64,000 bases of DNA, taken from Lentisalinibacter sp037382365 (GTDB taxonomy: Bacteria > Pseudomonadota > Gammaproteobacteria > Steroidobacterales > Woeseiaceae). Shown here piece after piece: positions 8,732-17,771 of this stretch. The notes below the pieces were generated by a model, which had not been told where the DNA came from, did no database searches, and worked only from the letters and a program-made list of their open reading frames with translations. Within the stretch, counting starts at the first letter, position 1. Every line of letters begins with the position of its first letter. A program made the translations under genes and the position numbers. The stretch is from contig JARRPZ010000002.1 in NCBI GenBank assembly GCA_037382365.1, positions 26,505 through 90,504 on the forward strand, given 5' to 3'.

Positions 8732-9367
8732 ATGACGTCGGCCCGCACGCGGAGCCGGCTGGTGGAACGGCTGCGCTCCGGGGGCATCCGGGACGAGCGT
8801 GTCCTGGCGCGTATTCTCTCCGTGCCCCGGCATATTTTCGTCGACGAGGCCCTGGCGAGTCGCGCCTACGAGGATACGGCGCTGCCGATCGGGCACGGTC
8901 AGACCATCAGTCAGCCCTTCATCGTCGCGCGGATGACCGAGGCCCTGCTGAAAGATCTGCCCGGCGGCAGGATCCTGGAAGTCGGCACCGGCTGCGGTTA
9001 TCAGACTGCGGTGCTGGCGCCGCTGGTGGACGAGATCTACACTCTCGAACGTCTGGCGCCGCTGATGACACGGGCCCGGCAACGAATCCGCGAACTCGGC
9101 ATCGGCAACGTGCGGTTCCGGCGCGGTGATGGCTGGGAGGGCTGGCCGAAATACGGGCCCTACGACGGCATCCTCGTGGCCGCGGCGCCGGAGCGCGTGC
9201 CGGAGGCGCTGCTCGCACAGCTCGCCCCCGGTGGCCGACTCGTGATCCCGGTCGGATCGGCACGTCGACAGGAACTGGTCGCGATCGTGCATCGCGAGGA
9301 TCACTACAAGGAGATCTCGCTGGGACCGGTCAGCTTCGTGCCCCTTGTTGCCGGTGGCGGTCGGTGA
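8732..9367 (+). CDS. pcm: Protein-L-isoaspartate O-methyltransferase
   Basis: Pcm uses S-adenosylmethionine to methylate isoaspartyl residues in damaged proteins and so starts their repair. The SAM-binding motif ILEVGTGCGYQTAVL, the family block DTALPIGHGQTISQP and the terminal FVPLV stretch are clear. The ATG at 8732 (MTSARTR) gives 211 aa and matches the N-terminus usual in Pseudomonas-type Pcm. An in-frame ATG at 8699 overlapping the surE stop is an alternative. The stop overlaps the next gene by 4 nt. Confidence 0.95.
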   Translation: MTSARTRSRLVERLRSGGIRDERVLARILSVPRHIFVDEALASRAYEDTALPIGHGQTISQPFIVARMTEALLKDLPGGRILEVGTGCGYQTAVLAPLVDEIYTLERLAPLMTRARQRIRELGIGNVRFRRGDGWEGWPKYGPYDGILVAAAPERVPEALLAQLAPGGRLVIPVGSARRQELVAIVHREDHYKEISLGPVSFVPLVAGGGR

Positions 9368-9945
9368 GGATCTTCGGTGGGCTGTACGACCGGGTACTGT
9401 CCTGGTCCGCGCATCCCCACGCGCGCTGGTACCTCGGCGGTCTCAGTTTCGCCGAGTCCTCATTTTTCCCGATTCCGCCGGACGTGATGCTGGCGCCGAT
9501 GTGCCTGGCACGGCCGGAACGGGCGTTGTCCCTGGCGGTACTCACGACGCTCACATCTGTCGCAGGGGGGATCGCGGGTTATGCGATCGGCTACTTCGCG
9601 CTGGAGGCGGTCGAGCCACTCCTGAAGGACCTCGACTACTGGGACGCCTATCTCACGGCCAAGAGCTGGTTCGCGGAGTGGGGCGTGCTGGCGGTGCTGA
9701 TCGCCGGCTTCTCCCCGATCCCCTACAAGGTCTTCACCATCTCCGCCGGCGCGGCCGCGATGACATTCCCCGGTTTCGTGATCGCGTCCTTCTTCGGACG
9801 CGGCGCCCGCTTCTTCCTGGTCGCAGGGCTGATCGCGCTCGGCGGCGAGCGTTTCGCCGAGGGACTGCGCCGGCGCATCGACATGCTCGGCTGGATATTC
9901 GTCGCCGTATGCGTCCTCGTGGCCGGGATCCTCGTCTTGCGATGA
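9364..9945 (+). CDS. YqaA/DedA-type membrane protein
   Basis: This 193-aa polytopic membrane protein of the VTT/SNARE-associated (DedA-like, YqaA) family has hydrophobic segments at roughly residues 20-45, 55-80, 105-125, 130-155 and 170-193. The SFFPIPPDVML and GFSPIPYKVFTISAGA stretches correspond to the two conserved re-entrant-loop motifs of DedA proteins. Some family members are lipid flippases; the role of this one is unknown. It starts at GTG 9364 (GTGA overlap with pcm) and overlaps nlpD by 4 nt, so it belongs to the surE-pcm-nlpD operon. Confidence 0.85.
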   Translation: MRIFGGLYDRVLSWSAHPHARWYLGGLSFAESSFFPIPPDVMLAPMCLARPERALSLAVLTTLTSVAGGIAGYAIGYFALEAVEPLLKDLDYWDAYLTAKSWFAEWGVLAVLIAGFSPIPYKVFTISAGAAAMTFPGFVIASFFGRGARFFLVAGLIALGGERFAEGLRRRIDMLGWIFVAVCVLVAGILVLR

Positions 9946-10643
9946 GCCGTTCGCTGGCGCGAGCACTGTCCCTGTGCGTCGCTGCCGTCCTGATCTCCGG
10001 CTGCGGCGGGAGCGCGCTGAGCTGGGATACCCCCGTGCCCGGGGAGCACATCGTGCAGAACGGCGAGACTCTCTATTCGATCGCCTGGCGCTACGGCCTG
10101 GAGGTGGGTGACCTCGCCCGGTGGAACGGCCTCGGCGACGGCTCGCTGATTCGACCCGGACAGCGCATCGTGCTCCGTCCGACCGGCGCCGTGCCGACTT
10201 CCTCTCCATCGGAGCAGGCGCGCAGCCGCCCGCCACGATCGGAGAGACCGCCGGCCGTACCCGAAGTGGCGCCTCCCGCCTGGCAATGGCCGACCGAGGG
10301 CACGATCAGCGCAGGATTCGGTGAAGACAACAATGCAAGAACCGGCGTGCTGATCGACGGGCGTCGAGGTCAGGACATCTACGCGGCGGCGGACGGCGAG
10401 GTGGTCTATGCCGGCAGCGGACTGATCGGCTACGGCAATCTGGTGATCATCAAACATAACGTGACCTACCTGAGTGCCTACGGCCATAACGAGGCTCTCG
10501 CCGTGGAGGAGGGTCAGACGGTAAAGCGCGGCCAGCGTATCGCCTCGATGGGCGAGGGCCCGGGCCGCCGGCCACGCCTGCACTTCGAGATCCGCCGCAA
10601 TGGCGATCCGGTGGATCCCGGTCGTTTCCTGCCGGTCCGCTAG
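9942..10643 (+). CDS. nlpD: NlpD-like LysM/LytM lipoprotein, amidase activator
   Basis: This predicted lipoprotein has a signal peptide ending in lipobox LISGC (Cys21), a LysM peptidoglycan-binding domain at about residues 33-77, a proline/serine-rich linker and a LytM/M23 domain from about 115 to 230. The LytM domain resembles E. coli NlpD (YAGSGLIGYGNLVIIKHN, LSAYGHN, LHFEIR), but the first zinc-ligand His is absent (GVLIDGRRGQDI) and the HxH motif is reduced to LHFE. It should therefore be a non-enzymatic activator of a cell-wall amidase such as AmiC. rpoS, the frequent downstream neighbour, is not present here. Confidence 0.93.
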   Translation: MSRSLARALSLCVAAVLISGCGGSALSWDTPVPGEHIVQNGETLYSIAWRYGLEVGDLARWNGLGDGSLIRPGQRIVLRPTGAVPTSSPSEQARSRPPRSERPPAVPEVAPPAWQWPTEGTISAGFGEDNNARTGVLIDGRRGQDIYAAADGEVVYAGSGLIGYGNLVIIKHNVTYLSAYGHNEALAVEEGQTVKRGQRIASMGEGPGRRPRLHFEIRRNGDPVDPGRFLPVR

Positions 10644-10656
10644 GCAACGAGTCTGT

Positions 10657-11028
10657 TCAGGGTGTGTCGATGACGAGGGCAGCGACCACATGGCGCCCCT
10701 CGCCGGTCAGGATGTTGAAGGTGCGGCAGGCCGCTGCGGTGTCCATGACCTCGAGGCCGATGCCGCGATGGCCGAGGCGTCGCGTCAGGGCGGCGTCCGG
10801 AAAAGCCAGCGCGCGGCCCGAGCCCAGCAGCAGGATGTCGGGTCGGTGATCCACGGCCGGCGCCAGAGTCTCGGCGTCCAGCGAGTGGATGTCGGGGCAT
10901 CGCCACTCCCGGACCTCGTCCGGCAGCACCAGGATGCTGGAACGGTACAGCGTACCCGCGATTTCTACGCCTGCATCGGAGCAGGCCGAGATGCTGATGC
11001 CGGGCGGTGTGTCGAGCGAGAATCTCAT
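10657..11028 (-). CDS. Mth938-like domain protein (NDUFAF3 family)
   Basis: This 123-aa protein has the Mth938/DUF498 fold signature: RSSILVLPDEVREW near the start, a central LLLGSGRALAFP strand-turn and a C-terminal FNILTGEGRHVVAALV. Bacterial members are of unknown function; the mitochondrial relative NDUFAF3 helps assemble complex I. The start at 11028 is chosen because the conserved MRFS... strand begins there; the frame extends to 11112 without support. It is convergent with nlpD (13-nt gap) and divergent from the RpfE-like gene. Confidence 0.85.
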   Translation of the reverse strand: MRFSLDTPPGISISACSDAGVEIAGTLYRSSILVLPDEVREWRCPDIHSLDAETLAPAVDHRPDILLLGSGRALAFPDAALTRRLGHRGIGLEVMDTAAACRTFNILTGEGRHVVAALVIDTP

Positions 11029-11177
11029 GACGTATGATGCTGATCCGGACGGGGCATGCGCGCGATGGCCCCTTCCACGCACCGAAGATAGGGATTCCCG
11101 GCCGCGTGTCAACGGCCGCCCGTCCGACGGTCGATTCCGACGGCACGTTGCGCAACCCTCACGGTATCATCCGCCGC

Positions 11178-12074
11178 ATGGCCTCACTCCTTTTTCTGAG
11201 CCGCCTGGATCAGTCGGCACTGCTCCAGCAGGTGCCCGGGCTCCGGTGCAGCGGGGCGACCCGGAGTCCCGATGCGGCCCGTGCCGCGGCCGACTGGCTC
11301 GGCGTCTCGCTGCCGCAGGCGCCGGCAGCGCTGCGCTGGACGGCGGACAGTGACCGGGAGATGCCGACATCCTGGCTCGCCTGCATGGATCCCGTCACGA
11401 TGGCAGCCGACATGCGGGAACTCCACCTCCTGGATGCGTGCCCCGGTCTGGCGCCGTCGGAGGCCGACGCGCTGGCCGAAACCGTCCTGCCCAGTGTCCG
11501 CGAGCGCGGTCTGCGGCTGCACCGCCCGGGGCCGGATCGCTGGTATCTGGCGTCGGCGGAGTCACTCGCATTTCAGGCGGCTTCGCCGGCCGTCGTCTCC
11601 GCCGGCCGTATCCGCGGCGAGCTGCCGACCGGCCCCGATGCCACAGTCGTGGCCGCACTGTCTAACGAGATCCAGATGCTGTGGCACGAACACCCGGTCA
11701 ACCGCGAACGGGCAGCCGGCGGCCGGGCGCCGGTGAATGCGGTGTGGATCTGGGGCGGCGGGCCTGCGGCGGTCGCCGGCCCGGCTCCGGCCCGGCCCGA
11801 TCGACTTCCGCCGCTCTATTCCCGGGATCCGCTCCTGCAGGGACTCTGGTCCCGTCTCGGTGGCACGATCGGAGAGCCTCCGCATCCGGAAGATCTCTCC
11901 GGGCTGCTCGCCGGCGGCTGCGTGGCGAGTATGGACGATCGGGACCTGCCGGATACCATGGCGCGAGGCCTGTCCCGGATGCGCGGGCTGCGCATAGTGA
12001 CCGGTGAGGGCCTGACCGCCGAGGTGCCGGGATCGATGCTGTCGGTGCTGCGCCGCTGGGCGAGGCGCTCGTGA
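11178..12074 (+). CDS. COG4255/RpfE-like protein upstream of recJ
   Basis: This 298-aa protein is related to the RpfE-type proteins of Xanthomonas, sometimes called cofactor-independent phosphoglycerate-mutase-like. The hallmark is NEIQMLWHEHPVNRER followed by PVNAVWIWGGG (about residues 160-200), and DRWYL occurs earlier. Enzymatic activity is not established for the family and the metal-binding residues of true iPGM are not evident. The ATG at 11178 gives the compact form; the frame continues upstream to 11034. Its stop overlaps the recJ start (GTGA), a pairing seen in several gammaproteobacteria, which suggests a link with DNA repair. Confidence 0.75.
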   Translation: MASLLFLSRLDQSALLQQVPGLRCSGATRSPDAARAAADWLGVSLPQAPAALRWTADSDREMPTSWLACMDPVTMAADMRELHLLDACPGLAPSEADALAETVLPSVRERGLRLHRPGPDRWYLASAESLAFQAASPAVVSAGRIRGELPTGPDATVVAALSNEIQMLWHEHPVNRERAAGGRAPVNAVWIWGGGPAAVAGPAPARPDRLPPLYSRDPLLQGLWSRLGGTIGEPPHPEDLSGLLAGGCVASMDDRDLPDTMARGLSRMRGLRIVTGEGLTAEVPGSMLSVLRRWARRS

Positions 12075-13792
12075 GCGGCGCCGGACTACCGGTTCGGCGG
12101 CGACGGGCGGGCGAAGCGGTTACCCTGCCGGCGTCCCTCCATCCGGTATTGAAGCGCGTGTATGCGGCGCGGGGCATCGTGAGCCAGCAGGAACTCGAAC
12201 TCGGGCTGCGACAGCTCGCGCCGATCGGGACGCTGAATAACCTGGAGCGGGCGGTGGAGGTTCTGCTCGCGCACCGTGACTCCCTGGTGACCGTCGTCGG
12301 TGACTTCGACGCGGACGGCGCCACGAGCTCGGCACTGGTGATGCGGTGTCTGCGCCGCTTCGGATTTGCGGCGACGGAGTCTCTCGTGCCGAACCGATTC
12401 GATTTCGGTTACGGCCTGACGCCGGAGATCGTCGATGTCGCGGCGGCCTCCGGGCCGTCGCTGATCGTCACGGTGGACAACGGGATATCCAGTCTGGCGG
12501 GGGTGGAACGTGCGAGGGAACTGGGTATCGAGGTGCTGGTTACCGACCATCACCTGCCCGGACGGCGCCTGCCGGAGGCTGCCGCCATCGTGAATCCGAA
12601 TCTGCCCGGCGACCCTTATCCGGGCAAGTGTCTGGCGGGCGTCGGCGTCGCGTTCTGCGTCATGGCCGCGCTGGGCCGCCATCTCGCGGCGACCGGCATG
12701 TCCGGCGCAGAGCGGGTCGCGGCGGACTACCTCGACCTGGTCGCGCTCGGCACCGTGGCCGACGTGGTACCGCTGGATCGGAACAACCGCATCCTCGTCC
12801 GGCAGGGCCTCGCCCGGATCCGCGCGGGTTCGACGGTGCCGGGCATCCTTGCGCTGCTGCAGGCGGCGGGTCGGGATCCGCGCCGGGCCGTGGCGGCGGA
12901 TCTGGCGTTCGGCGCCGCGCCGCGGCTGAATGCCGCGGGGCGCCTGGAGGACATGAGTACCGGCATCGAAGCGCTGTTGACGGACTCGGTGGCCGAGGCC
13001 CGTGCGCTGGCGGAGACGCTCTCCGGGATCAACGACGAGCGCCGCCGTATCGAGGCACGCATGCAGGCGGAGGCACTGGCCTCGCTGGGCGATATCCGGG
13101 TCCCGGCGGCGGAACGGGAGCTGCCTGCGTGTGTCACGCTCTACGATCGGGGCTGGCATCAGGGCGTGGTCGGGCTGGTCGCATCGCGGATCCGGGAGCG
13201 CGTGAATCGTCCGGTGATCGCATTCGCGGATGCAGGGGAGGGAGAACTGAAAGGTTCCGCCCGCTCGATTCCCGGCGTGCACATACGTGACGTACTGGCC
13301 GCTGTGGACGCCGAGGAACCGACGCTGATCGGCCGCTACGGCGGCCACGCCATGGCGGCGGGTCTCAGCCTGCCTGCGGCGCACCTGCAGCGGTTCGGCC
13401 GACTCGCCGACCGTCTGGTGGCGGAGCGCTACCCGGATGCGGATTTCAGTGGCACGCTCGTGACCGACGGTGAACTCGGTGCGGGAGAGATCGGGCTGCC
13501 TCTCGCGGAACTCCTCCGGGAAGGCGGACCCTGGGGCCAGGGTTTCCCGGAGCCGCTGTTCGACGGGGTGTTCGACGTGCGCGAGGCTCGTATCGTCGGT
13601 GAACGGCACTGGAAGATGCGTCTCGATCCGCCCGACGGCGGTGCGTGGGTGGAGGCCATCGCGTTCAACCAGGCGGATACCGTCAGCGTGGCGGTCGGCC
13701 ATCGGGTTCACGCCGCCTACCGGCTGGACGTGAACGAGTACGGTGGCATCCGCCGTGCCCAACTGGTGGTGGAGAGCATGCAGCGCCTGTGA
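12071..13792 (+). CDS. recJ: Single-stranded-DNA-specific exonuclease RecJ
   Basis: RecJ degrades ssDNA 5' to 3' in RecF-pathway recombination, mismatch repair and base-excision repair. The DHH phosphoesterase motifs are present in order: DFDADGATSSAL (motif I), TVDNGISS (II), TDHHLPG (III, the DHH triad) and a later ALGTVADVVPLDRNN (IV). The DHHA1 domain has HQGVVGLVASRI and GRYGGHAMAAGLSL. Length is 573 aa (E. coli 577). It starts at GTG 12071, overlapping the RpfE-like gene, and ends 57 nt before prfB. Confidence 0.96.
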   Translation: MSGAGLPVRRRRAGEAVTLPASLHPVLKRVYAARGIVSQQELELGLRQLAPIGTLNNLERAVEVLLAHRDSLVTVVGDFDADGATSSALVMRCLRRFGFAATESLVPNRFDFGYGLTPEIVDVAAASGPSLIVTVDNGISSLAGVERARELGIEVLVTDHHLPGRRLPEAAAIVNPNLPGDPYPGKCLAGVGVAFCVMAALGRHLAATGMSGAERVAADYLDLVALGTVADVVPLDRNNRILVRQGLARIRAGSTVPGILALLQAAGRDPRRAVAADLAFGAAPRLNAAGRLEDMSTGIEALLTDSVAEARALAETLSGINDERRRIEARMQAEALASLGDIRVPAAERELPACVTLYDRGWHQGVVGLVASRIRERVNRPVIAFADAGEGELKGSARSIPGVHIRDVLAAVDAEEPTLIGRYGGHAMAAGLSLPAAHLQRFGRLADRLVAERYPDADFSGTLVTDGELGAGEIGLPLAELLREGGPWGQGFPEPLFDGVFDVREARIVGERHWKMRLDPPDGGAWVEAIAFNQADTVSVAVGHRVHAAYRLDVNEYGGIRRAQLVVESMQRL

Positions 13793-13849
13793 TTCCGGCC
13801 TCGTGGTAGACTTCGCGGCCAGTTTTTCGGAGTTCCGGACAGCGACACC

Positions 13850-14945
13850 ATGGACACGAACCAGATCAGATCGGACATCGAGGATCTCTCCGGGAGGGCA
13901 GAGGCTCTGAGGAGGTACCTTTGACTACGCGGGCAAGTCGGACAGGCTGACCGAGGTACTGCGCGAGCTGGAGGATCCGGCCGTCTGGCAGGAGCCGGAG
14001 CGGGCGCAGGCCCTCGGGCAGGAACGCTCGGAGCTCGAGAACGTGGTCGGCACGCTGGACCGGATCGCGGCGCGTCTCGGGGACGCCGGCGAACTCCTCG
14101 AGATGGCGGTCGAGGAAGACGACGCGGATACGCTGAAGTCGATCGCGAGCGATGTCGACGGCGTGGCGACAGACGTCGAGGGTCTCGAGTTCCGTCGCAT
14201 GTTCTCCGGCGAGATGGATTCCGCCAATGCGTTCGTCGACATACAGTCCGGCGCTGGCGGCACGGAAGCGCAGGACTGGGCCGAGATGCTTCTGAGGATG
14301 TATCTGCGGTGGGCCGAGGCTCACGGCTTCCGGACCGAGATGATCGAGGCGTCGGAAGGCGAAGTGGCCGGGATCAAGAGCGCGACGGTGAAGGTGCTCG
14401 GCGAGTATGCCTACGGCTGGCTGAGGACGGAGACCGGCGTGCACCGACTGGTGCGGAAGTCGCCGTTCGATTCCGGCAATCGCCGCCATACCTCGTTCGC
14501 ATCCGTCTTCGTCTCACCCGAGGTCGAAGACGATATCGACATAGAGGTGGATCCGTCGGATCTGCGGATCGACGTCTACCGCGCAAGCGGAGCGGGTGGC
14601 CAGCACGTGAACCGGACCGAATCCGCCGTTCGCATCACCCACCTGCCTTCCGGTATCGTCGTGCAGTGCCAGAACGACCGGTCGCAGCACAAGAACAAGG
14701 CGACGGCGATGAAGCAGCTCAAGGCCAAGCTCTACGAACTCGAGCTGCAGAAGCGCCGCGCCGAGGCCGAGGCGCTCGAGGATACCAAGGCAGACGTCGG
14801 CTGGGGCAACCAGATACGCTCCTACGTTCTGGACCAGTCCCGCATCAAGGACCTGCGTACCGGGGTCGAGGTCGGCAACACGCAGGGGGTGCTCGACGGT
14901 GATCTCGATCCGTTCATCGAGGCGAGCCTGAAGCAGGGTCTGTGA
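13850..14945 (+). CDS. prfB: Peptide chain release factor 2 (programmed +1 frameshift)
   Basis: RF2 ends translation at UGA and UAA. The first 24 codons (13850-13921) run into an in-frame TGA at 13922-13924, and the rest is read in +1 frame from GAC at 13923, giving 364 aa (E. coli 365). The stop-recognition tripeptide SPF lies at residues 204-206 and the catalytic GGQ at 249-251, almost the E. coli positions. The frameshift makes synthesis self-limiting: abundant RF2 terminates at the early UGA. lysS follows 22 nt later, the usual prfB-lysS pair. Confidence 0.97.
13910..13924 (+). promoter_or_regulatory. RF2 +1 frameshift signal
   Basis: An internal Shine-Dalgarno AGGAGG (13910-13915) is followed, after a 3-nt spacer (TAC), by CTT TGA C. 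This is the canonical RF2 shift site: the peptidyl-tRNA slips from CUU to UUU while the UGA waits for RF2. The spacing matches the E. coli site exactly. Confidence 0.97.
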
Positions 14946-14967
14946 GCACGCACGACGAGGAGCGAGA

Positions 14968-16473
14968 GTGAGCGAGGACACGACCGGAGAAGAGAACAAG
15001 CTGATCGCCGAACGACGGCGGAAGCTCACCAGGCTGCGCGAGCTCGGCCCGGCCTATCCGAACGACTTCCGGCGGAACTGTCTGGCCGCACAGGTGCACG
15101 AGACCTGGGGCGAGCACGATGCCGAGGCACTGGAGGCGGAAGATATCCGCTGTACCGTCGCCGGGCGCATGATGGCGAAGCGGGTCATGGGCAAGGCGAG
15201 TTTCGCGAAGGTTCAGGACCGGTCGGGGCAGATACAGCTGTACGTCCAGCGCGACGCCCTGCCCGACGGCATCTATCAGGAGTTCAAGTCCTGGGACCTC
15301 GGGGACATACTGGCCGCCGAGGGGACGCTGTTCAAGACGCGGACCGGGGAGCTGAGTGTGAAGGTCGACTCGCTCCGGCTGCTAGTGAAGTCGCTGCGAC
15401 CGCTGCCGGAGAAATGGCACGGCCTGACCGATCAGGAGACCCGTTACCGGCAGCGCTATGTCGATCTCATCATCAACGAGGACAGCCGGCGCCTGTTCCG
15501 GGTACGGTCGAGGATCGTTCGTTTCATCCGGGCGTTCATGGACGCACAGGACTTCCTGGAAGTGGAGACCCCGATGATGCAGACGCTGCCCGGCGGCGCG
15601 CTGGCCCGGCCGTTCGTCACGCATCACAACGCGCTGGACATGGATCTCTTTCTCAGGATAGCGCCGGAGCTGTTTCTGAAGCGGCTGGTCGTCGGAGGCT
15701 TCGAGCGGGTCTACGAGATCAACCGGAATTTCAGGAACGAGGGCGTGTCGACCCAGCACAACCCCGAGTTCACGATGCTCGAACTGTATTGTGCCTACTC
15801 GGACTATCTGAACCTGATGGACCTGGTCGAGAACCTGATGCGCGGACTGTGCGAAGCGGTCACCGGCTCGACGACCATCGACTATCAGGGTGGTACCTAC
15901 GATTTCGCCCGGGAGTTCCGGCGGATCACCGTCGAGGAATCCATCCTGGACGCGAATCCCGGTCTCGAGTCCGAACGTGTCCGCGATCGGGAACACCTGA
16001 AAGAGGTCGCCGAGGGGCTCGGGATCGAGGTGTTGCCGGGCTATGGTCCGGGCAAGATCCAGATCGAGATCTTCGAGAAGACCGTCGAGGATACCCTCGA
16101 TCAGCCGACCTTCGTGACGGCCTATCCGATCGAGGTGTCGCCCCTGTCCCGGCGAAACGATGACGACCCGTTCATTGCCGACCGCTTCGAATTCTTCGTG
16201 GCGGGCCGGGAGATCGCCAACGGTTTCTCGGAGCTGAACGATCCGGAAGACCAGGCGGAGCGTTTCCGGGCCCAGGCGCAGAATCGGAGTGCGGGCGATG
16301 AAGAGGCCATGTCCTACGATGAGGACTACATCCGCGCGCTCGAGTACGGCCTTCCGCCCTGCGCGGGCCTCGGCGTCGGCATCGATCGTCTGGTCATGTT
16401 GATGACGGACTCACCGTCCATACGGGACGTACTGCTTTTCCCGCACATGCGCCCCGAGCAGAAGGACGTCTAG
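14968..16473 (+). CDS. lysS: Lysyl-tRNA synthetase (class II)
   Basis: LysS charges tRNA-Lys. The 501-aa protein has an N-terminal OB-fold anticodon-binding domain (about residues 60-150, including GRMMAKRVMGKASFAKVQD) and a class II catalytic core with motif 1 around FLEVETPMMQ, motif 2 FRNEGVSTQHNPEFTMLE and motif 3 GLGVGIDRLVML. It starts at GTG 14968 with an upstream AGGAG. It is convergent with ygfZ and the two stop codons overlap by 4 nt. Confidence 0.98.
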   Translation: MSEDTTGEENKLIAERRRKLTRLRELGPAYPNDFRRNCLAAQVHETWGEHDAEALEAEDIRCTVAGRMMAKRVMGKASFAKVQDRSGQIQLYVQRDALPDGIYQEFKSWDLGDILAAEGTLFKTRTGELSVKVDSLRLLVKSLRPLPEKWHGLTDQETRYRQRYVDLIINEDSRRLFRVRSRIVRFIRAFMDAQDFLEVETPMMQTLPGGALARPFVTHHNALDMDLFLRIAPELFLKRLVVGGFERVYEINRNFRNEGVSTQHNPEFTMLELYCAYSDYLNLMDLVENLMRGLCEAVTGSTTIDYQGGTYDFAREFRRITVEESILDANPGLESERVRDREHLKEVAEGLGIEVLPGYGPGKIQIEIFEKTVEDTLDQPTFVTAYPIEVSPLSRRNDDDPFIADRFEFFVAGREIANGFSELNDPEDQAERFRAQAQNRSAGDEEAMSYDEDYIRALEYGLPPCAGLGVGIDRLVMLMTDSPSIRDVLLFPHMRPEQKDV

Positions 16474-17333
16474 ACGGGCGCCAGTTCCGGCACCGCGTAG
16501 GGCAGTGCCTGTTCGGTAACGGTCTCGCCGCCCTCGAGAGTGATCCGCCCACCGAGACGCTTCAGGGACGCCACGGCCAGCAGTTCTGTCTCCGCCCCGC
16601 GGGCAGCGGTGCGGACGACCGTCCCGGCCGTGTCTCCGGCCTCGTCGAGCAGTCGGTCTCCCGGTGCAGGCGGTGCCGCGCTGGCCGTGAATCGCAGCAT
16701 GCGCCGTGACGGGCGACCCAGGTTCTCGGTGCGGGCGACGACCTCCTGCCCGGTGTAGCAGCCCTTGCGGAAACTGACGGCGTCGAGCAGGTCGAGATTG
16801 AGCATGTGGGGCGTGAATGACTCGACCGTATCGGGGTACAGGGAGGGTCGCCCGGCGCGCACGCTGGCGAGAGCCAGCGCCTGGCGATCGAGCAGCACGG
16901 CGGGTCCGAAAGCGCCGAGGTCGCCCGCGCTGGTGCAGATTTCCATGACCCGCGGCTCGGTACCGCGCAGGATCCGGGTCGCGAGCACCGGGGCCCCCTC
17001 CGGCAAGGTGACCCCGCCGGGGCCGCAGTCGATCGCGACGAGCCGGGTCTCCTCGTCGGGCACGAGATCGACATCGGCACGGAGCCGGTAGCGGAGCAGC
17101 CGCTCCGCGAAGCCCTCCGCCTGCCACGCCGGGACGAACAGGCAGATGCGCTCCTGGTCGTGCACGAGCGTCACAAGGGCGACGACGCGGCCTTTCGGGT
17201 TGCACCACGCGCCCGACAGCATGCGCTCGTCCGCCAGCCGCGCGACGTCCTGGGTCAGCTGCCCCTGCAGAAATTCCACTCGATCCTCGCCGGTGACCGA
17301 CAGGCAGACCGGTGCCTCATCAACGCTGCTCAT
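16470..17333 (-). CDS. ygfZ: YgfZ/GcvT-like folate-binding Fe-S maintenance protein
   Basis: This is a 287-aa COG0354 protein with the diagnostic KGCYTGQEVVAR motif (about residues 190-201), whose Cys is essential in E. coli YgfZ. The family uses a tetrahydrofolate-binding GcvT-like fold and supports iron-sulfur enzymes such as MiaB. The N-terminal FLQGQLTQDV and WCNPKGR blocks are also conserved. It stands next to the Fe-S-containing succinate dehydrogenase operon, but on the opposite strand. Confidence 0.93.
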   Translation of the reverse strand: MSSVDEAPVCLSVTGEDRVEFLQGQLTQDVARLADERMLSGAWCNPKGRVVALVTLVHDQERICLFVPAWQAEGFAERLLRYRLRADVDLVPDEETRLVAIDCGPGGVTLPEGAPVLATRILRGTEPRVMEICTSAGDLGAFGPAVLLDRQALALASVRAGRPSLYPDTVESFTPHMLNLDLLDAVSFRKGCYTGQEVVARTENLGRPSRRMLRFTASAAPPAPGDRLLDEAGDTAGTVVRTAARGAETELLAVASLKRLGGRITLEGGETVTEQALPYAVPELAPV

Positions 17334-17438
17334 GGTTTCCTCCCGATCCCGGCATCGCGTTCCGGAAACGTCGCATTTTCAGGGTTTGACTCAGTTGCGC
17401 CGGATGCAAAGGGACCCCTCGTCTGGCATACTTTCACC

Positions 17439-17612
17439 ATGTCCAAGCGACCGCCCGAAGCCAGCCCGGAAGCGGATGATCGTGCTCCGGAGAAGGAGCA
17501 CGAGAGCGCCGTGCCGGCCGACGAAGCACCGAAAGAGATCGGCGGTCGTCAGGGACCCGATCCTACGCGCTACGGGGACTGGGAAAAAGGTGGGCGCTGC
17601 ATAGATTTCTGA
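17439..17612 (+). CDS. SdhAF4-like succinate dehydrogenase assembly protein (DUF1674)
   Basis: This 57-aa protein has a hydrophilic, disordered N-terminus and the family C-terminus GPDPTRYGDWEKGGRCIDF. In mitochondria SdhAF4 binds flavinylated SdhA and promotes its joining to SdhB; bacterial DUF1674 proteins are the homologues. Its position 159 nt upstream of sdhC fits the same role. The ATG at 17439 has no Shine-Dalgarno. A weak TG-extended -10 (CATACT, 17428-17433) ends just before it, so a very short or absent leader is possible. In the following gap a 7-bp hairpin (17677-17695) is the only structure seen. Confidence 0.88.
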   Translation: MSKRPPEASPEADDRAPEKEHESAVPADEAPKEIGGRQGPDPTRYGDWEKGGRCIDF

Positions 17613-17771
17613 CGCACTGCCGACTGCCATGGCCACCGTCACGGCGGCGGGCGTACCAAAGAGCAGGTTTCCGGCGCCCGGACTCGATGTCCGGGGTCCG
17701 TTGCCGGCGCGCCTGTGCCCGGTGTGCTGACGCCGCCTCGAACATGCCGCCGAAGAGAGAAGCCGACGGAA

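Noticed and set aside
13922..13924. In-frame TGA near the start of prfB, at first sight a pseudogene
   Set aside because: It is the programmed RF2 frameshift site with the correct internal Shine-Dalgarno and spacing.
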